Source: Pontederia crassipes
Taxonomy: Eukaryota > Streptophyta > Magnoliopsida > Commelinales > Pontederiaceae
DNA length: 64,000 nucleotides
Assembly: GCA_030549335.1 (NCBI GenBank)
Contig: CM060198.1
Location: 41,456,353-41,520,352 of the forward strand
Reading direction: 5' to 3'
Part shown: one piece after another, positions 47,640-59,224 of the stretch
Numbering within the stretch: the first letter of the stretch is position 1
Layout of the letters: each line of letters starts with the position of its first letter
Position numbers and translations under genes: made by a program
Notes under the pieces: generated by a model
Databases searched by the model: none
What the model saw: the letters and a program-made list of their open reading frames with translations, nothing else
Told to the model about the DNA's origin: nothing

Positions 47640-47830
47640 ATCAAGGAAAGGGGAAATGAGTTCCGCCCCCTAGTGGCGGCATTTCTCGAGGAAACGAGTT
47701 CCACCCTTAGTGTGGCATTTCCATAAGTTGAGGCGAGTTCCACCCCTAGTGTGGCGTCTCAAATTGGGCATCCGCGGCCCCAGGAGGCGAGTTCCACCCC
47801 TAGTGTGGTGTCTCTATTGGCTTCCCGCGA
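47640..47830. repeat. ~50-bp tandem hairpin units in the solo LTR
   Basis: GCGAGTTCCACCCCTAGTGT with a following GGCGTCTC recurs four times with a 45-55 bp period, alternating with GGCATCCGCGGCCCC-type words. Each unit can fold on the GCCAC/GTGGC-like arms. Comparable, sequence-unrelated blocks lie in the other long LTRs. Confidence 0.7.
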
Positions 47831-48771
47831 CCCCAATGTATTGGCCTAGCTAGCCATTTTTCCCTTGAGCTTCAACATGGTCTTCCCAATCAAACAAGAT
47901 AAGAAAGTATTTAAGTAAAGATGAAAGATGAATGATGAATGACTTGGGACATAAAGTAAAGATATTAAAGAAGTATGATGAAGTATGCACCTATGAGGAT
48001 GCCATGTAAATGTTCACTTGTCACATCATATCATGATGTGATGAAATATGTTAAAGTAAAGTAAGATAAGATTATGGTATGCATTAGCATGATGATAAGT
48101 TATGATATGCACGACTTAAAGATTATGATGCTACTTATTATCTTATATTGCCATGATGATATGATCACATGTCATGTAGTATGCATAAGTAGCTCATAGC
48201 TTGCATATGATTTATGTTCCATGATGATGATATGCATATGCCATGACATATAGAGATTATGTTATAAGGTCATAGCATGTATGGGCCTCAACATACTCTA
48301 ACGGGAGAAATCCCCTGCACCTCATGGATCCGTGCAGGTATGGATGAGGCTTAGGTTCGGCGGTGAGGGCCTCTTGACGAAGACATTGCACATGGGCGAG
48401 TCGGGCTATGACCCAAATTATCTTTCTTATGTTATGTCATATGTTGAACTATTGTAAGAGTCTGTTATGTATGGCTTATGGGCCTTATGGAGTCATGTAA
48501 TTTACTTGAACTTATTATGTGATAAGAACCCATTGTTGGGTATGCGTTAGAGCCTACTAGGCCCATGAGCCAGATTATGTCATCTTGAGTTTTATTTTAA
48601 TTATCCATGAAGTCTTCCGTTGTTATGATGTTAATGTCTTAAGTTTTATTATATTATGTTTCCGCTGTAAAGGTTTATGAAATTAGGTCAAAGTCAAGGT
48701 CGAAGTAACGCCATCCAAAGTTCGGCAAAAATTTAAAAATTAGGACTGAATTTTGGGGGCGTTACAGCCTC

Positions 48772-49545
48772 ACCATCAACTCTAAACTATTCATGCTCGT
48801 CCTTCCAGCACTAACGCATCTTCCAGGACCGCGCATCTTCCAGCAAAAAACTCTTTTGGATTATATATGAGCATATATATATAAGTATATAGGTTGTTTC
48901 ACCTGTTATCCCAGAAAGGGATAAAATCAGAAGTATTATTCAATCTTAAATTAGTTTTACGCTCAACTCTAACCATTCAAAGCCTTGAGACATTTTGGAG
49001 GCTATAAACAATGTGCTCATGGTAGAAGACTCAAAAACAATGATGCTTGAAATCAAATGGTAAGCAATTTATCTTTATCTAAGGAGACTTCGAGTTCGAA
49101 ATTTATCATATACATAATATTCTCGTTGAAACTCTCATTTTTTATTACCAGGTATATAATTAAAGACAACATAAATTAGTTGGGTGATAATTAATTTGGA
49201 TCTTTATTTGGATACTTTGGTGGCAATACCATAACGCTAGAAGCTTAAAAAAATTCTTCATTGCCCTTGACAAAATTGAAGTGAACTAACAAAAAAATTG
49301 ATTTATACGAATGTAAAATGTTACTAAACAATAATGGTTTAAATATATTAAAGAAAAAATGTGTTTTCAAATACAAGTAAATATTGGAACAAAATCCAAA
49401 TATAAAACTACATATAAAAGATATCAACAAGTAAAGTATGAACATATAATTTTATCATATCATATAGGCAAAAAAGTTCAACCAATCAAATTGTCTTTTA
49501 GAATGAAATTATGTAATAAAGTAATTATATTTTATTTGTTAGAAA
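48772..49545. other. AT-rich unassigned DNA between two LTRs
   Basis: No gene or repeat boundary is recognised. The open frames 49245-49445 (-) and 49359-49658 (+) are AT-rich chance frames; the second runs into an LTR. Confidence 0.4.
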
Positions 49546-50724
49546 TTTTTTGTAACGACCCGAAAATCCATCCTAAAATTTTTTATCATTTAGGACAATT
49601 TTGTGCCTTTCACTCATTCGTCATACATTATTTAATAGCGAAAAACTTGAAAATTTAAAGAAAATCATAATAAATAAAAATTTTCTATTAATCAAATAGA
49701 CTAATATTCCATAAGACATCAAATGCCTAAACTCTTCATTACACAATAGCCTCATTGTTCTTCTAGAACCTTAGGACTTATTTAACCCTAAGCATGTGCA
49801 ACACTTCGTCATGAGCATGAGCTGTCATCCATCAGTTAATCTTAGTTACCTCCACGGATCCAGAGTGCAGGATTTTCTAGTTAGAGTATGTAAAGGTCAT
49901 TCATGTTGATACTACATGCGATATCATCGTAATAACAATAATATATGAACACGCATGTCATGAACTATATCATAAACTTTATATGACAATACATCTTGCT
50001 TACATTCATTCATCATACAACATTCATATAACATAAACATCATGTCATACCTGCTTTACTTCATATCCATCATCTGTAGGTAGCATGCAATAGAAATATA
50101 CATTCATATCATTCATCACATACATAACATATCATTACATTTCACATTCATTGTCATGTACATTCTAGGAGTTTCTTCATAACTCCTTGATCCTCACTTT
50201 TTGACTTCTTTCATATTTTACATATCCTCTGGGTTGCTTTATAACCCTTTGGATCTTATTTCATTCTTATTTTCTTTCTTTACTTCATGTGTCATCTTCA
50301 TCCAGCATCTTTATCACATAATATCATCTTGAATTTCATTTCATATCATAAGTCATACTTTGAAACACACACATCATAATAGTGAGAAAATTTATTCCTA
50401 GTCATCTTTAGGAATACACACACTTTATGATTAGGGACATTGTTCTTTGAAAAGTACATACACAAATGTAGGACTTTACTTCTCAAGCTTAGGTCCCCTT
50501 GAAGTACATACATAGGTGTTGGGTTTTGCTTAACAATGATGAGTGAGACATTCTTCAACTTTATGTGAATTATGCTTTGCAATACATCAATCATTCTTCA
50601 TATTTTAGCCTAATTACGGTTGAGCATGCATTACATGTATCTAGGTGTCATACACAATCAATACACATCAATACATAACCTATATAAAAAAGAAAATAGG
50701 TTTAAAACGTCAACAAAACTATTT

Positions 50725-50960
50725 TCCAATGTCACAGTCGTGCCCATAAATGTCATGGTCGTGCCAGCATTGTCATGATCGTGCCTGGCATTGTCACGAT
50801 CATGCCTAGGGGTGTCACAACCATCCCTATCTTTGTCATGGTTGTGCCAGCCTCAGCCTTTCCTAACCTTGTCACGATCGTGACCAAGTTGGTCACAATT
50901 GTGCATGGCCTTGTCAGGGCCATGACGAAGATGTCACGAGTGTGACAAAGAGCCATTTAA
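50725..50960. repeat. Cluster of GTCACGAYCGTG-type words
   Basis: TGTCATGGTCGTGCC, TGTCATGATCGTGCC, TGTCACGATCATGCC, TGTCATGGTTGTGCC and TTGTCACGATCGTGACC follow each other with spacing of about 20-25 bases. It is the reverse-oriented counterpart of the GGCCGTGAC clusters at 35577-35640, 55125-55260 and 57550-57760. Confidence 0.75.
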
Positions 50961-51007
50961 TTGCTCATCCTCGTCCGCTCAATCACGACCGTTCCTAGGG
51001 TGGGCAC

Positions 51008-51544
51008 TAGGGGTGTTCATCGGGTCGAGTCGACCCGTGAACCCAACGACCCGACCCGACCTGAACCAGTTTGGGTCGGGTCGGGTCGGTGGTCGGGTCG
51101 AACCCGACCTGATCCGAAGTCAACCAGACCATGGGTCAAATCGGGTACAGGTTGGATTTTTCCAACCCGAGTCGACCCGACCTGACCCGATCAACTCGAA
51201 CTTTTTATTTTGTTTTTTCTTTTTTATTCAAATTTAATCTTATATTTGATTTAAAAAATTGAAAATAAAAAGTTTTAAGTGCAAAAAACATATTAAATAG
51301 TTAGGAAACTTATTTTATGCTTTAAAATAATATTTTTATATTAAATAAAATATAAAATAGTAAGAAACAAATTTAAAAAAAAAATGGTGATCGGATAACC
51401 CGACCCGACCCGAACTGGGTCGGGTTGGGTCGGATTCAGTCCCCCCAGCCCCTTGACCCGACCCGACCCAACCCGACCAAATTTGGTTGGGTCGGGTCAG
51501 ATTTGTTCACAGGTCAGGTTCAACTTGACCCGTGAACACCCCTA
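51008..51544. mobile_element. hAT-type MITE, 537 bp, GGGTCGGGTC foldback
   Basis: Terminal inverted repeats TAGGGGTGTTCA at the left and TGAACACCCCTA at the right are perfect over 12 bases. The next bases continue as CGGGTC/GACCCG-rich arms that fold back. The flanking octamers GTGGGCAC and TTGGGCAT agree at six of eight positions, consistent with an aged 8-bp hAT duplication. The TAGGGGTGT terminus is common in plant hAT MITEs. No transposase is present. The open frames here are translations of the GGGTCGGGTC repeat. Confidence 0.85.
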
Positions 51545-52550
51545 TTGGGCATGGCCATGTCGGCGTCCTGAATTCCCGATTTTCAATCCGAAAATCTCAA
51601 CTTTTGAGATCAAAACTTTACTAAAAATAATATCGAACATCACAAATATTTCAGATATAATCTCTTAGCATCTATGCATCATAGAACACATTAAAACATG
51701 CAATTTTTATTCACTAATAAGATTTAGGGTATTTTCCTAATAATTCATACAACTAACAGAATCTATTCTCTATGTAGTATTCTAGCAGTAGACACTAAAA
51801 TATTAATAACTTAAATTATATTTATTCTTTTCAAATGATTCCAATTTTTACAGAAAGGTAACATAAACCTTTAACTTGTGAATAAATTTCAAACCGTTGA
51901 ATTATTCCAATTTATTATACATTTTACAATTTGGTCTCACTGTTACCCAAGACAGCATGACAGTAGTCTAATGTTTGGATCATAACTATTTGTATACATC
52001 TTCAAATCATATGAAACCAATTTATGTGAAAACTGATCTTTGAGGAATTTCCATCCATATATTATTTGTAATTTTTTGATAAGTAAAACTTATCCTAATA
52101 ATTATTACAAAAAAGTCATGAATTTAATAGATTATGCAACATAAATCATGCAACACTCAATCAAAATCCTTATTAAGAACCGGGTGTTCTTGAAACTCTC
52201 AATCCAAATAAAGACATCATTGAGAGAGAGGGGTTTGAATTTCCTTTACATACCTTTAGGTTTTAGATCTAAAATTCATTCTTCATTATCTAGAAGCATC
52301 TAGGTCTTCTTGTCCTTTTTCCTAGAAACCTTGATCCTTAGTTGATCTTAAAACATAGCCACCATGAAGAATAGGTCTCTAGATCTCCCAGCCTTAGTCT
52401 TTTCTTGGTGGAGAAGAAAAAGAGAGAAGTGGGGTTGACGACTAGGTTTTTGAAGAATTAATAAGGTTTTGGATCCTTATTATAGGATTTATATTAGGGA
52501 TTTGGTCAAAAGTCACAAATACCCTTAGCCCAAACTTTCGGTTTATTACA

Positions 52551-54529
52551 TTTTCTTAACAAAAACATAAGTAATTGTTGAACTGAAAATTAGTGATAAT
52601 AATCCTCAAATTTGATAATATGATTTGATTAATCACGATTCATACAACATCCTTATATGCAAACTATGAATTGCCTACCCAATTAATCATACTCAACTGT
52701 AATAGTTCATATGGAAAGAAATAAAGATAACGTCTAATATTTTTTATTTGTTTAATTGATCTAATAATGATTTATTACCTTATATATAATCTGTTTGATT
52801 GAGTTCATAATCATAGGATTATTCATCGACTAAGTTATTTTGTTAGTTTAATTAACTTGAGGGTCATAACTTATTTTGACCTTGTTTTCTATTTTAAAAT
52901 GTCATATTAAGCTTATAGTTGTTTATTAATTCATCGTACAAGTTACATGATTGATTTGATTGTGATGCATTATCATCAAATTAAGTAAACAATATAGATA
53001 TTATATGCAAGTGCATAGTAGATTTTCAATTACCTCTATAAGAAATATCCAAACAAGGTGGATTTCAGAAATTTTCCATGAAAATACAAAATTAACAAAC
53101 TATTTTGTGTCAATAATATGATTGCATTTTACTGGGAGATACATTACAATAAAGAATTATCATTATAAAAACTACTTTCATAAGCAGGACCATAATGTGG
53201 ATTTTGACTGCACAACGAAAACAAATAAATATGAGAAGAAAATAATGTTAATGTGAGTGCAAAACTCTTTAGTAAACAATATAATGAGTTAGCTTAATTT
53301 GTTATTATAGATGTCAAATGAGTTTGTCATTAATAAATACAACTCGAATGATAAATGAAACAAAATGAGACTCTTGGTGATGTGAATGTGCTGCCACAAT
53401 CTCATTCAATCATTTGTGTCCTCATCTCTTAATTCATGAAAGATTGTTATTCGTAATATTGAATATACAAAAGAGACTAACCTCTCATAAGTTTTGATTT
53501 TTGGTTCATAATAGTTAACGTGGAACGTAACAATATATCATTTAGTAATAACATCATTAAGGACATAGCAACATCATCAATAAGTGCATGATGAGAACAA
53601 TCATAGTCATATGAATGATAAAATACAACATATGTACATTCAATCGTATAATTAGAAGTTGTCATGAGAATGATTGGTATGATCAATTAAGATATTGCCC
53701 TTAATCATCTATACAACATCATTATCATTCATTTTCTTAAATATGCTACAGTTATGAGTGGAGAGTTTTTCAAACTTTCTTAAGGGTGGGTGAAATACCT
53801 TTCGACTCACTTTTGGTCAGGGCAGAGAATGCCATGTAGCGGAGTGTCTTTCAAAAACTTCCTAAAGTCGACGGAATATATTTTGACCCTCTTTGTAGTC
53901 CATGAAGTGTCTTCAATTTGCTAATTGACTATTGTCGATTTATAATAAAAAAATGAGCTAGTCATTTACATTTTTGTACTTTCATCTTGCATGAAGTTCT
54001 TTAAGATGAACGTGACAATCTTCCATGCAAAAAAATGAATAGGATTTTAGAACTATTGAGGGTAAAGTCAATGTTGAGTTTTAAAACGGCTTAATTCCAG
54101 TACTTCGGATCACGTGAACATGATATGATAATCAATGATAAAATCATGAAAGTAAAATAACACAATTAATTTAATATGATGCAATAATAGAGGAAAATAT
54201 GGATAATGGTATAAATTATATCCAAGGTACCCTAAATATGGCACTATAATATTATGTCTTACATGCAAATGGGGGTTAGGAACACCATTGCTCAAATGAT
54301 GTCAATCAGATTTGAAATAATTCTCGATTTGCTTGTCATGATATTCATGGTGTGTGACTTCACTTGTCATGATACAAATGTCTGACCTCACTTGTCATGG
54401 CGCATTCACTAGCTTGTCACAATGCTCATGGAGTACATCTCTTAGACCACGTGAGGTGTGATAATCCATTAACCCACGTGCTAAATAGATGAAAAACTAT
54501 GCAAATTCTATCTAGAATTAGGAACTATT
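52551..54529. other. Unassigned AT-rich segment
   Basis: Two kilobases without a recognised gene. A word group CACTTGTCATGATACAAATG with relatives TCGTTTGTCATGATATTCATGG and TAGCTTGTCACAATGCTCATGG recurs three to four times at 54330-54440. The rest looks like decayed repeat or intergenic DNA. Confidence 0.4.
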
Positions 54530-55124
54530 TGTAATGCCCCAAATTTTTTTAATTTGGATTTTTTGTCCAATCCCTCATGATCTCCCCTATATAAGGCCCT
54601 CCATTCTTATTGTTTACCTCTTTTCTCCACATCTTGACGGTTAGGACTTGAGGAAGGAGAAAGAGAAGAACCAAGAGGAGGAAGAAGAGGAAAAAAAAGA
54701 AGAAGGATTGATCAAGTTATGTAAAAGGGATCCAAAACCCTCTCTCCTCTCTCAATGTTCTTCTTGTAATGGATTGAAAACAAAAGGACACCATGTTCTC
54801 TTATTGGATTGTGATTGAGGATTCTTATTCATGGAAATCATTATATTTATGCATGTATAGGTTTTTCCTGATTAGATCTATGCATTTACAAGTTTTTATG
54901 ATTGGATCCAATAGTTAGGATTCATATGTTCTTATTGTTCATGATTTGGGGATGAATCATAAATCTAGAAATTGGATGTTTTTGCATGGTTTTTCATGTT
55001 CTATTGATCCTATAATGTTTGAAAAATATATCTGCAATGATTCATTTGATTAAACATCAATTTTCCAAAGTTTTAGATTGAAAATTATGAAAAATCAGGC
55101 TAAGCGGAGGAACTCCAGAATTTA

Positions 55125-55260
55125 TCACGGTCGTGACGAAATCTGTCACGCCCATGACAAAAAGGCTAAAATCGGCCACAATCGGACTTCTGTCACACCC
55201 GTGACTTATAATGTCATGGCTGTGACAAGTCCATGGCACGGCCGTGATCGCCACTTGGCA
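55125..55260. repeat. GGCCGTGAC palindrome cluster in the 5' LTR
   Basis: ATCACGGTCGTGACG, GTCACGCCCATGAC, GTCACACCCGTGAC, GTCATGGCTGTGAC and GCACGGCCGTGAT occur within about 130 bases. The 3' LTR holds the same series, with additional members, at 57550-57760. Confidence 0.75.
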
Positions 55261-55261
55261 T

Positions 55262-56900
55262 GAAAGTCTCAAGTATGTGTTCACCAAGAAAGAACTTAAC
55301 ATGTGACAAAGAAGATTGTTGGAATTTTTGAATGACTATGGGTTACAATCCAGGGAAAGCCAACTCTATAGCAGATGTCTTGAGTAGGAAATGGGATGGA
55401 TCAATGGCTTGTCTAAGGGTCTATAAATGGACTTTTATTGAAGAAAATACTGAGGGAAAGCTGATAATACATTGTGTCATTCAGCTTGACTTGATAGCAA
55501 GAATAGTACATGCTCAGAAAGAAACTTAGAGTACAAGGACATGAAGGCTTTATATGAAAAAAGATACCCATATTACAATATTGATGAAGATGGAACCATC
55601 ATATTTCAAGACAGATTATGGGTACCACCTGAAGATAGAGAACTCAAGGAAGAAATTATAACTAAGTACCACAAGTCAGAGTTTGCTATCCATCCTGGAA
55701 CCATCAAAATGTTCAAAGACCTACAAAGGACATTTTGGCGGAGGGGCATGAGAAGAGAGGTGACAGAGTTTGCCTCTAAGTGCTTGGTCTGCCAACAGGT
55801 TAAGATTGAGCATCAAAAACCATCAGGACTACTGAACCCACTACCCACACCTTAGTGGAAGTGGGAGGAGATCACAATGGATTTCATTGTGGGTCTCCCA
55901 AAGATACAGAAGGATCACGATGCCATCTGGGTCATCGTTGATAGATTGACTAAGTCAGTTCACTTCTTACCATACAATGTGAGATAGTCAGCTGATAGTA
56001 TGGTGAAGTTGTATGTGGATGAAATTATCCGACTACATGGGATTCTTGTTTCCATAGTATCAAATAGAGACCCCAAGTTCACTGCAAGATTCTGAAGAGA
56101 GTTGCAGCATGTGTTTGGTACAAAATTACACTACAGCACTACATTTCACCCTCAGAGTGATGGACAAAGTGAAAGGACGATCCTGACTTTGGAAGACATA
56201 CTCAAAGCATGTGCTATAGATTGGCAAGACAACTGGGATGATCATCTCACTCTAGTTGAGTTTGCCTATAATAATAGTTATCACTCCACCATCAAGATAG
56301 CTCCATTTGAGACACTATAAGGAAGACCTTGCAGGTCTCCCACCTGTTGGAGTGTAGTTGGTGAAGGAATACTACTAGGGCCTAAACTAGTAGAAAAGTA
56401 TGGTGAGAAGGTATATTTGATCAAAGAAAGAATGATGGCAGGACAGAGCTGCCAGAAGAGTTATGCAGATAAGAAAATAATAGAGCAAATCTGCCAAGTA
56501 GGAGATCATGTTTTGCTGAAGGTATCTCTTGCCAAATGAGTCAAGAGGTTCAGTAGAAAGGGAAAGCTGACTCCTAGGTACATAGGCCCAATTGAGATTT
56601 TGGAAAAGGTGGGAGAAGAAGCATACAAGTTGGCATTGACTCCTTCATATACCAAAATCCACAATCTTTTCCATGTGCCAATGCTTCACACATGTGGTGG
56701 TGATTGAAAAGCCAACCATCAAGGAAAACCTCACCTATGAAGAATGTCCTACTGAGATACTAGAGTATGGTGAACGTCGACTAAGGAATAAAATTGTGAA
56801 TATGGTAAAAATTGCATGCAAGCACCACAATGGAACCGAAGCAATATGAGAATTAGAAGAGATGAATGAACAGTTTCCAAGATTATTTGGTAAGTATTCT
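55262..56900 (+). pseudogene. pol: Chromovirus pol fossil: RNase H end and integrase
   Basis: Recognisable blocks: FTKKELNM and NPGKANSIADVLSRKWDG (RNase H end), an HHCC zinc-binding integrase head with CLVCQQVKIEHQKPSGLL (near 55790), [20 protein letters not shown] with [11 protein letters not shown] (55875-55960), FHPQSDGQSERTI (56148), and an integrase C-terminus with LTPRYIGPIEILEKVG and NLFHVPML (56570-56690). Remnants consistent with a chromodomain-bearing tail follow. This order is typical of Tekay/Del chromoviruses. Broken, with several breaks. Confidence 0.88.
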
Positions 56901-56949
56901 TTATTATTGTTTAAAATTCAAGGACGAATTTTTTTTTAAGGGGGGAGGA

Positions 56950-58195
56950 TGTAATATCCCAAATTTTTCATTAAGGGTAATTTGAATTTTTTTTGTCCAA
57001 TCCCTCATTATCTCCCCTATATAAGGCCCTCTATTCATATTGTTTATCTCTTTTCTCTGTATCTTGGCGGCTAAGACTTGAAGAAGGAGAAAGAGAAAAA
57101 CCAGGAGGAGGAAGAAGAAGAGGAAAAAAAGAAAAAAGAATTGATCAAATATGTAAAGGGGATCCAAAACCCCTCTCTCCTCTCTCAATATTTTTCTTGT
57201 GATGGATTGAGAACAAGAGGACATCGTGTTCTCTTATTAGATTGTGATTGAGAATTTTTATTCATGGAAATTATTAGATCTATGCATGTATAGGTTTTTC
57301 CTGATTAGATCTATGCATATACAAGTTTTTATGATTAGATCCAATAGTTAGGGTTCATATGTTCTTATTGTTCATAATTTGGGGATGAACCCTATATCTA
57401 GAAATGGATGTTTTTGCTTTTCATGTTCTATTGATCCTATAATGTCTGAAAAATATGTCTGCAATGATTCATTTGATTAAACATTATTTTCCCAAAGTTT
57501 TAAATTGAAAATCGTGAAAAATCGAGTTGGGCGGCGGAACTCCATAGTTTTATCACGTCCATGAAGAAATTTATCATGCCCATGACAGAAAGACTGAAAT
57601 CGGCCAAAATCGGACTTCTATCACCCCCGTGACATATAATGTCACGGCCGTGACAAGGCCATCGCACGGCCGTGACCGCCACTTGGCACGGTCATGACAG
57701 AAGGGCAATATTTGGGGTTCCGTCACGGCCATGACAACCTGTTTCATGGTCGTGACCGACGGTGAAACCTTATATAGTATATTAAATATTATTTTTAAGG
57801 TACTAATAGTATGTACTAATGCTTGATAATTGTATAAGAACTTAGATACACGTATATGCATGTTTTCCATGTAACTAGGTTAAAATCTAAAGATTGAGTG
57901 ACGTAAATGTTTGTCGATTGCAAAGCATAATGAACCCAATTGTGAATGGTGTTACATGTCGCCCATTTATGACCTTTTATCAGATATTTGTCCGGAATAA
58001 TCGTTACGCACATCGGCAATGGTGTCCCTCGTACGAGAGTTCAAAATGATCATTACATACATCGGCAATGGTGTGTGCATTCTAATATTACCTTCGGGTG
58101 AGGGGAGCATTGTCTCCACGGCTTAGCTAGCCTATTGAGAGGCAACGACATAAATTTCAACTATCAGAAAATATAATCTAATGGAAAGTGTCAAT
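56950..58195 (+). mobile_element. 3' LTR part of the chromovirus
   Basis: It starts TGTAATATCCCAAATTTTTC immediately after the polypurine tract. It includes the palindrome cluster 57550-57760 and, further right, repeat words such as ACATCGGCAATGGTGT (58010 and 58060) and CTTAGCTAGCC, a zone found in other LTRs here. It merges into copia gag sequence near 58200, so the end is approximate. Confidence 0.65.
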
Positions 58196-58199
58196 GATC

Positions 58200-59220
58200 G
58201 ATCGAATGGAATTATGTCCATGTAGGATCCCAAATGACATACAAAGAGGACGGTGATTGAAGAAAATGACTTAAACAAGTTAGACTTTAATGATCTTATA
58301 GGTTCACTCTTAACCTATGAGATCTGGATTAAGGAGGATGAAGAAGCAAATACTCCAAAAAGAAAAACATTGGTATTGAAGGCAAATAAAGATGAGGAAG
58401 ATACAAGTGAAGCGGATAAATATCTTAATGAAAAGAAGTTTTCCCTATATGCAAAGAAACTTGACAAATATCTCAAGTTTACTAAGCAAAAGAAGAAGAA
58501 AGGCGTCACCAAGAGAAGATCGTCATTGAGCAAGAGTCAAATAACTTGCTTTGAATGCAAAAAGATTGGACACTACAAAAATGAATGTCCAAATTTGATC
58601 AAAAATGAGAAAAATGGAGAAAGCTCAAGAAGGAAGAAAAAATCTCTTCAAATCACTTGGGATGAAAGCGAAGATGAAGAGGATGACTCAAACGCCTCCT
58701 CTAGTGATGACGAAGAAGCCTACATATGTCTAATGGCTAATAGTCATGAGGTATCATCTAACTCATCTGACTCTAGTGATAGTGAATCCTTTAATGTGCA
58801 TAAGGAATTTAGAATTCTTATTAATAAATATGGATGCCTAAAAAAGACATATGATAATATAAAAATAGAGCTTGAAAATTTGCAAAAAAAAAGAACGTAA
58901 GGAAGATGAGGAGGAAAATATCACAAAGAAAAAGACCCTAACCTTTGATGAAGAAGAAACAAATGAAAATGAAGAGCATGTTGATGAAAGAAAATTGACG
59001 CTTTATGCAAAAAAGCTGGACAAGTATTTAGATTAAGCAAAAAAAGAAGGGAGAATCATTTAAAAGAAAGTCAACAAACAAAAATCAAATCACTTGCTTT
59101 GAATGTAAAAAGATTGGATATTACAAAAATGAATGTTCAATCTTGTTAAAAAGGACAAAAGTTTAATCCTCAAGGAAAAAGAACAAGGTCGTTCAAGTGA
59201 CATGAGATGAAAGTGAGCAA
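58200..59220 (+). pseudogene. gag: Ty1/copia (SIRE-like) gag fossil
   Basis: The frame contains LNKLDFNDLIGSLLTYEIW, a basic segment, the CCHC knuckle CFECKKIGHYKNEC (58546-58587), then WDESEDEEDD and SSSDDEEAYICLMA, the acidic run typical of SIRE-type copia Gag. A second, weaker copy of the basic-knuckle segment occurs at about 58985-59230, suggesting a local duplication. The pol part probably resumes at 63470. Broken. Confidence 0.8.
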
Positions 59221-59224
59221 GAAG

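Larger units (their letters stand above)
46114..48766 (+). mobile_element. Solo Ty3 (Tekay-like) LTR, 2,653 bp
   Basis: It starts TGTAATATCCTACACG and ends GGGGGCGTTACA. The five bases before it (46109-46113) and after it (48767-48771) are both GCCTC, a perfect 5-bp target duplication with no internal region, the hallmark of a solo LTR. The leader word AGGGGATCCAAACCC (46577) is shared with LTRs at 35201, 57151 and 59436. Confidence 0.9.
49551..52550 (-). mobile_element. Solo-type Ty3 LTR, 3.0 kb including a nested MITE
   Basis: It begins TGTAACGACCCGAAAATCC and ends TTCGGTTTATTACA, giving TG...CA. The flanks TTTTT and TTTTC could be a mutated 5-bp duplication. Read on the minus strand it has AAGGTATGTAAAGGAAATTC (near 52250), as in related LTRs. 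A block of repeats around 50370-50560 is the reverse of 60410-60620, so it belongs to the same family as the LTR at 59225-61497. Without the MITE it is about 2.45 kb. Confidence 0.75.
54530..58195 (+). mobile_element. Chromovirus (Tekay/Del-like Ty3) element, broken
   Basis: Parts in order: 5' LTR part (54530-55260), a pol piece with the RNase H end and integrase (55262-56900), a polypurine tract (AAGGGGGGAGGA, about 56938-56949) and the start of a 3' LTR (56950-58195). The two LTRs share the TGTAAT..CCC start, TATATAAGG, the GA-rich leader, the GGGATCCAAAACCC word and the GGCCGTGAC cluster. They differ at many positions, so the insertion is not recent. gag, protease and most of the reverse transcriptase are not present. 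Broken, with several breaks. Confidence 0.8.

Noticed and set aside
51013-51237. Plus-strand frames rich in Arg-Pro-Asp
   Set aside because: They are translations of GGGTCGGGTC repeats in the hAT MITE arms.
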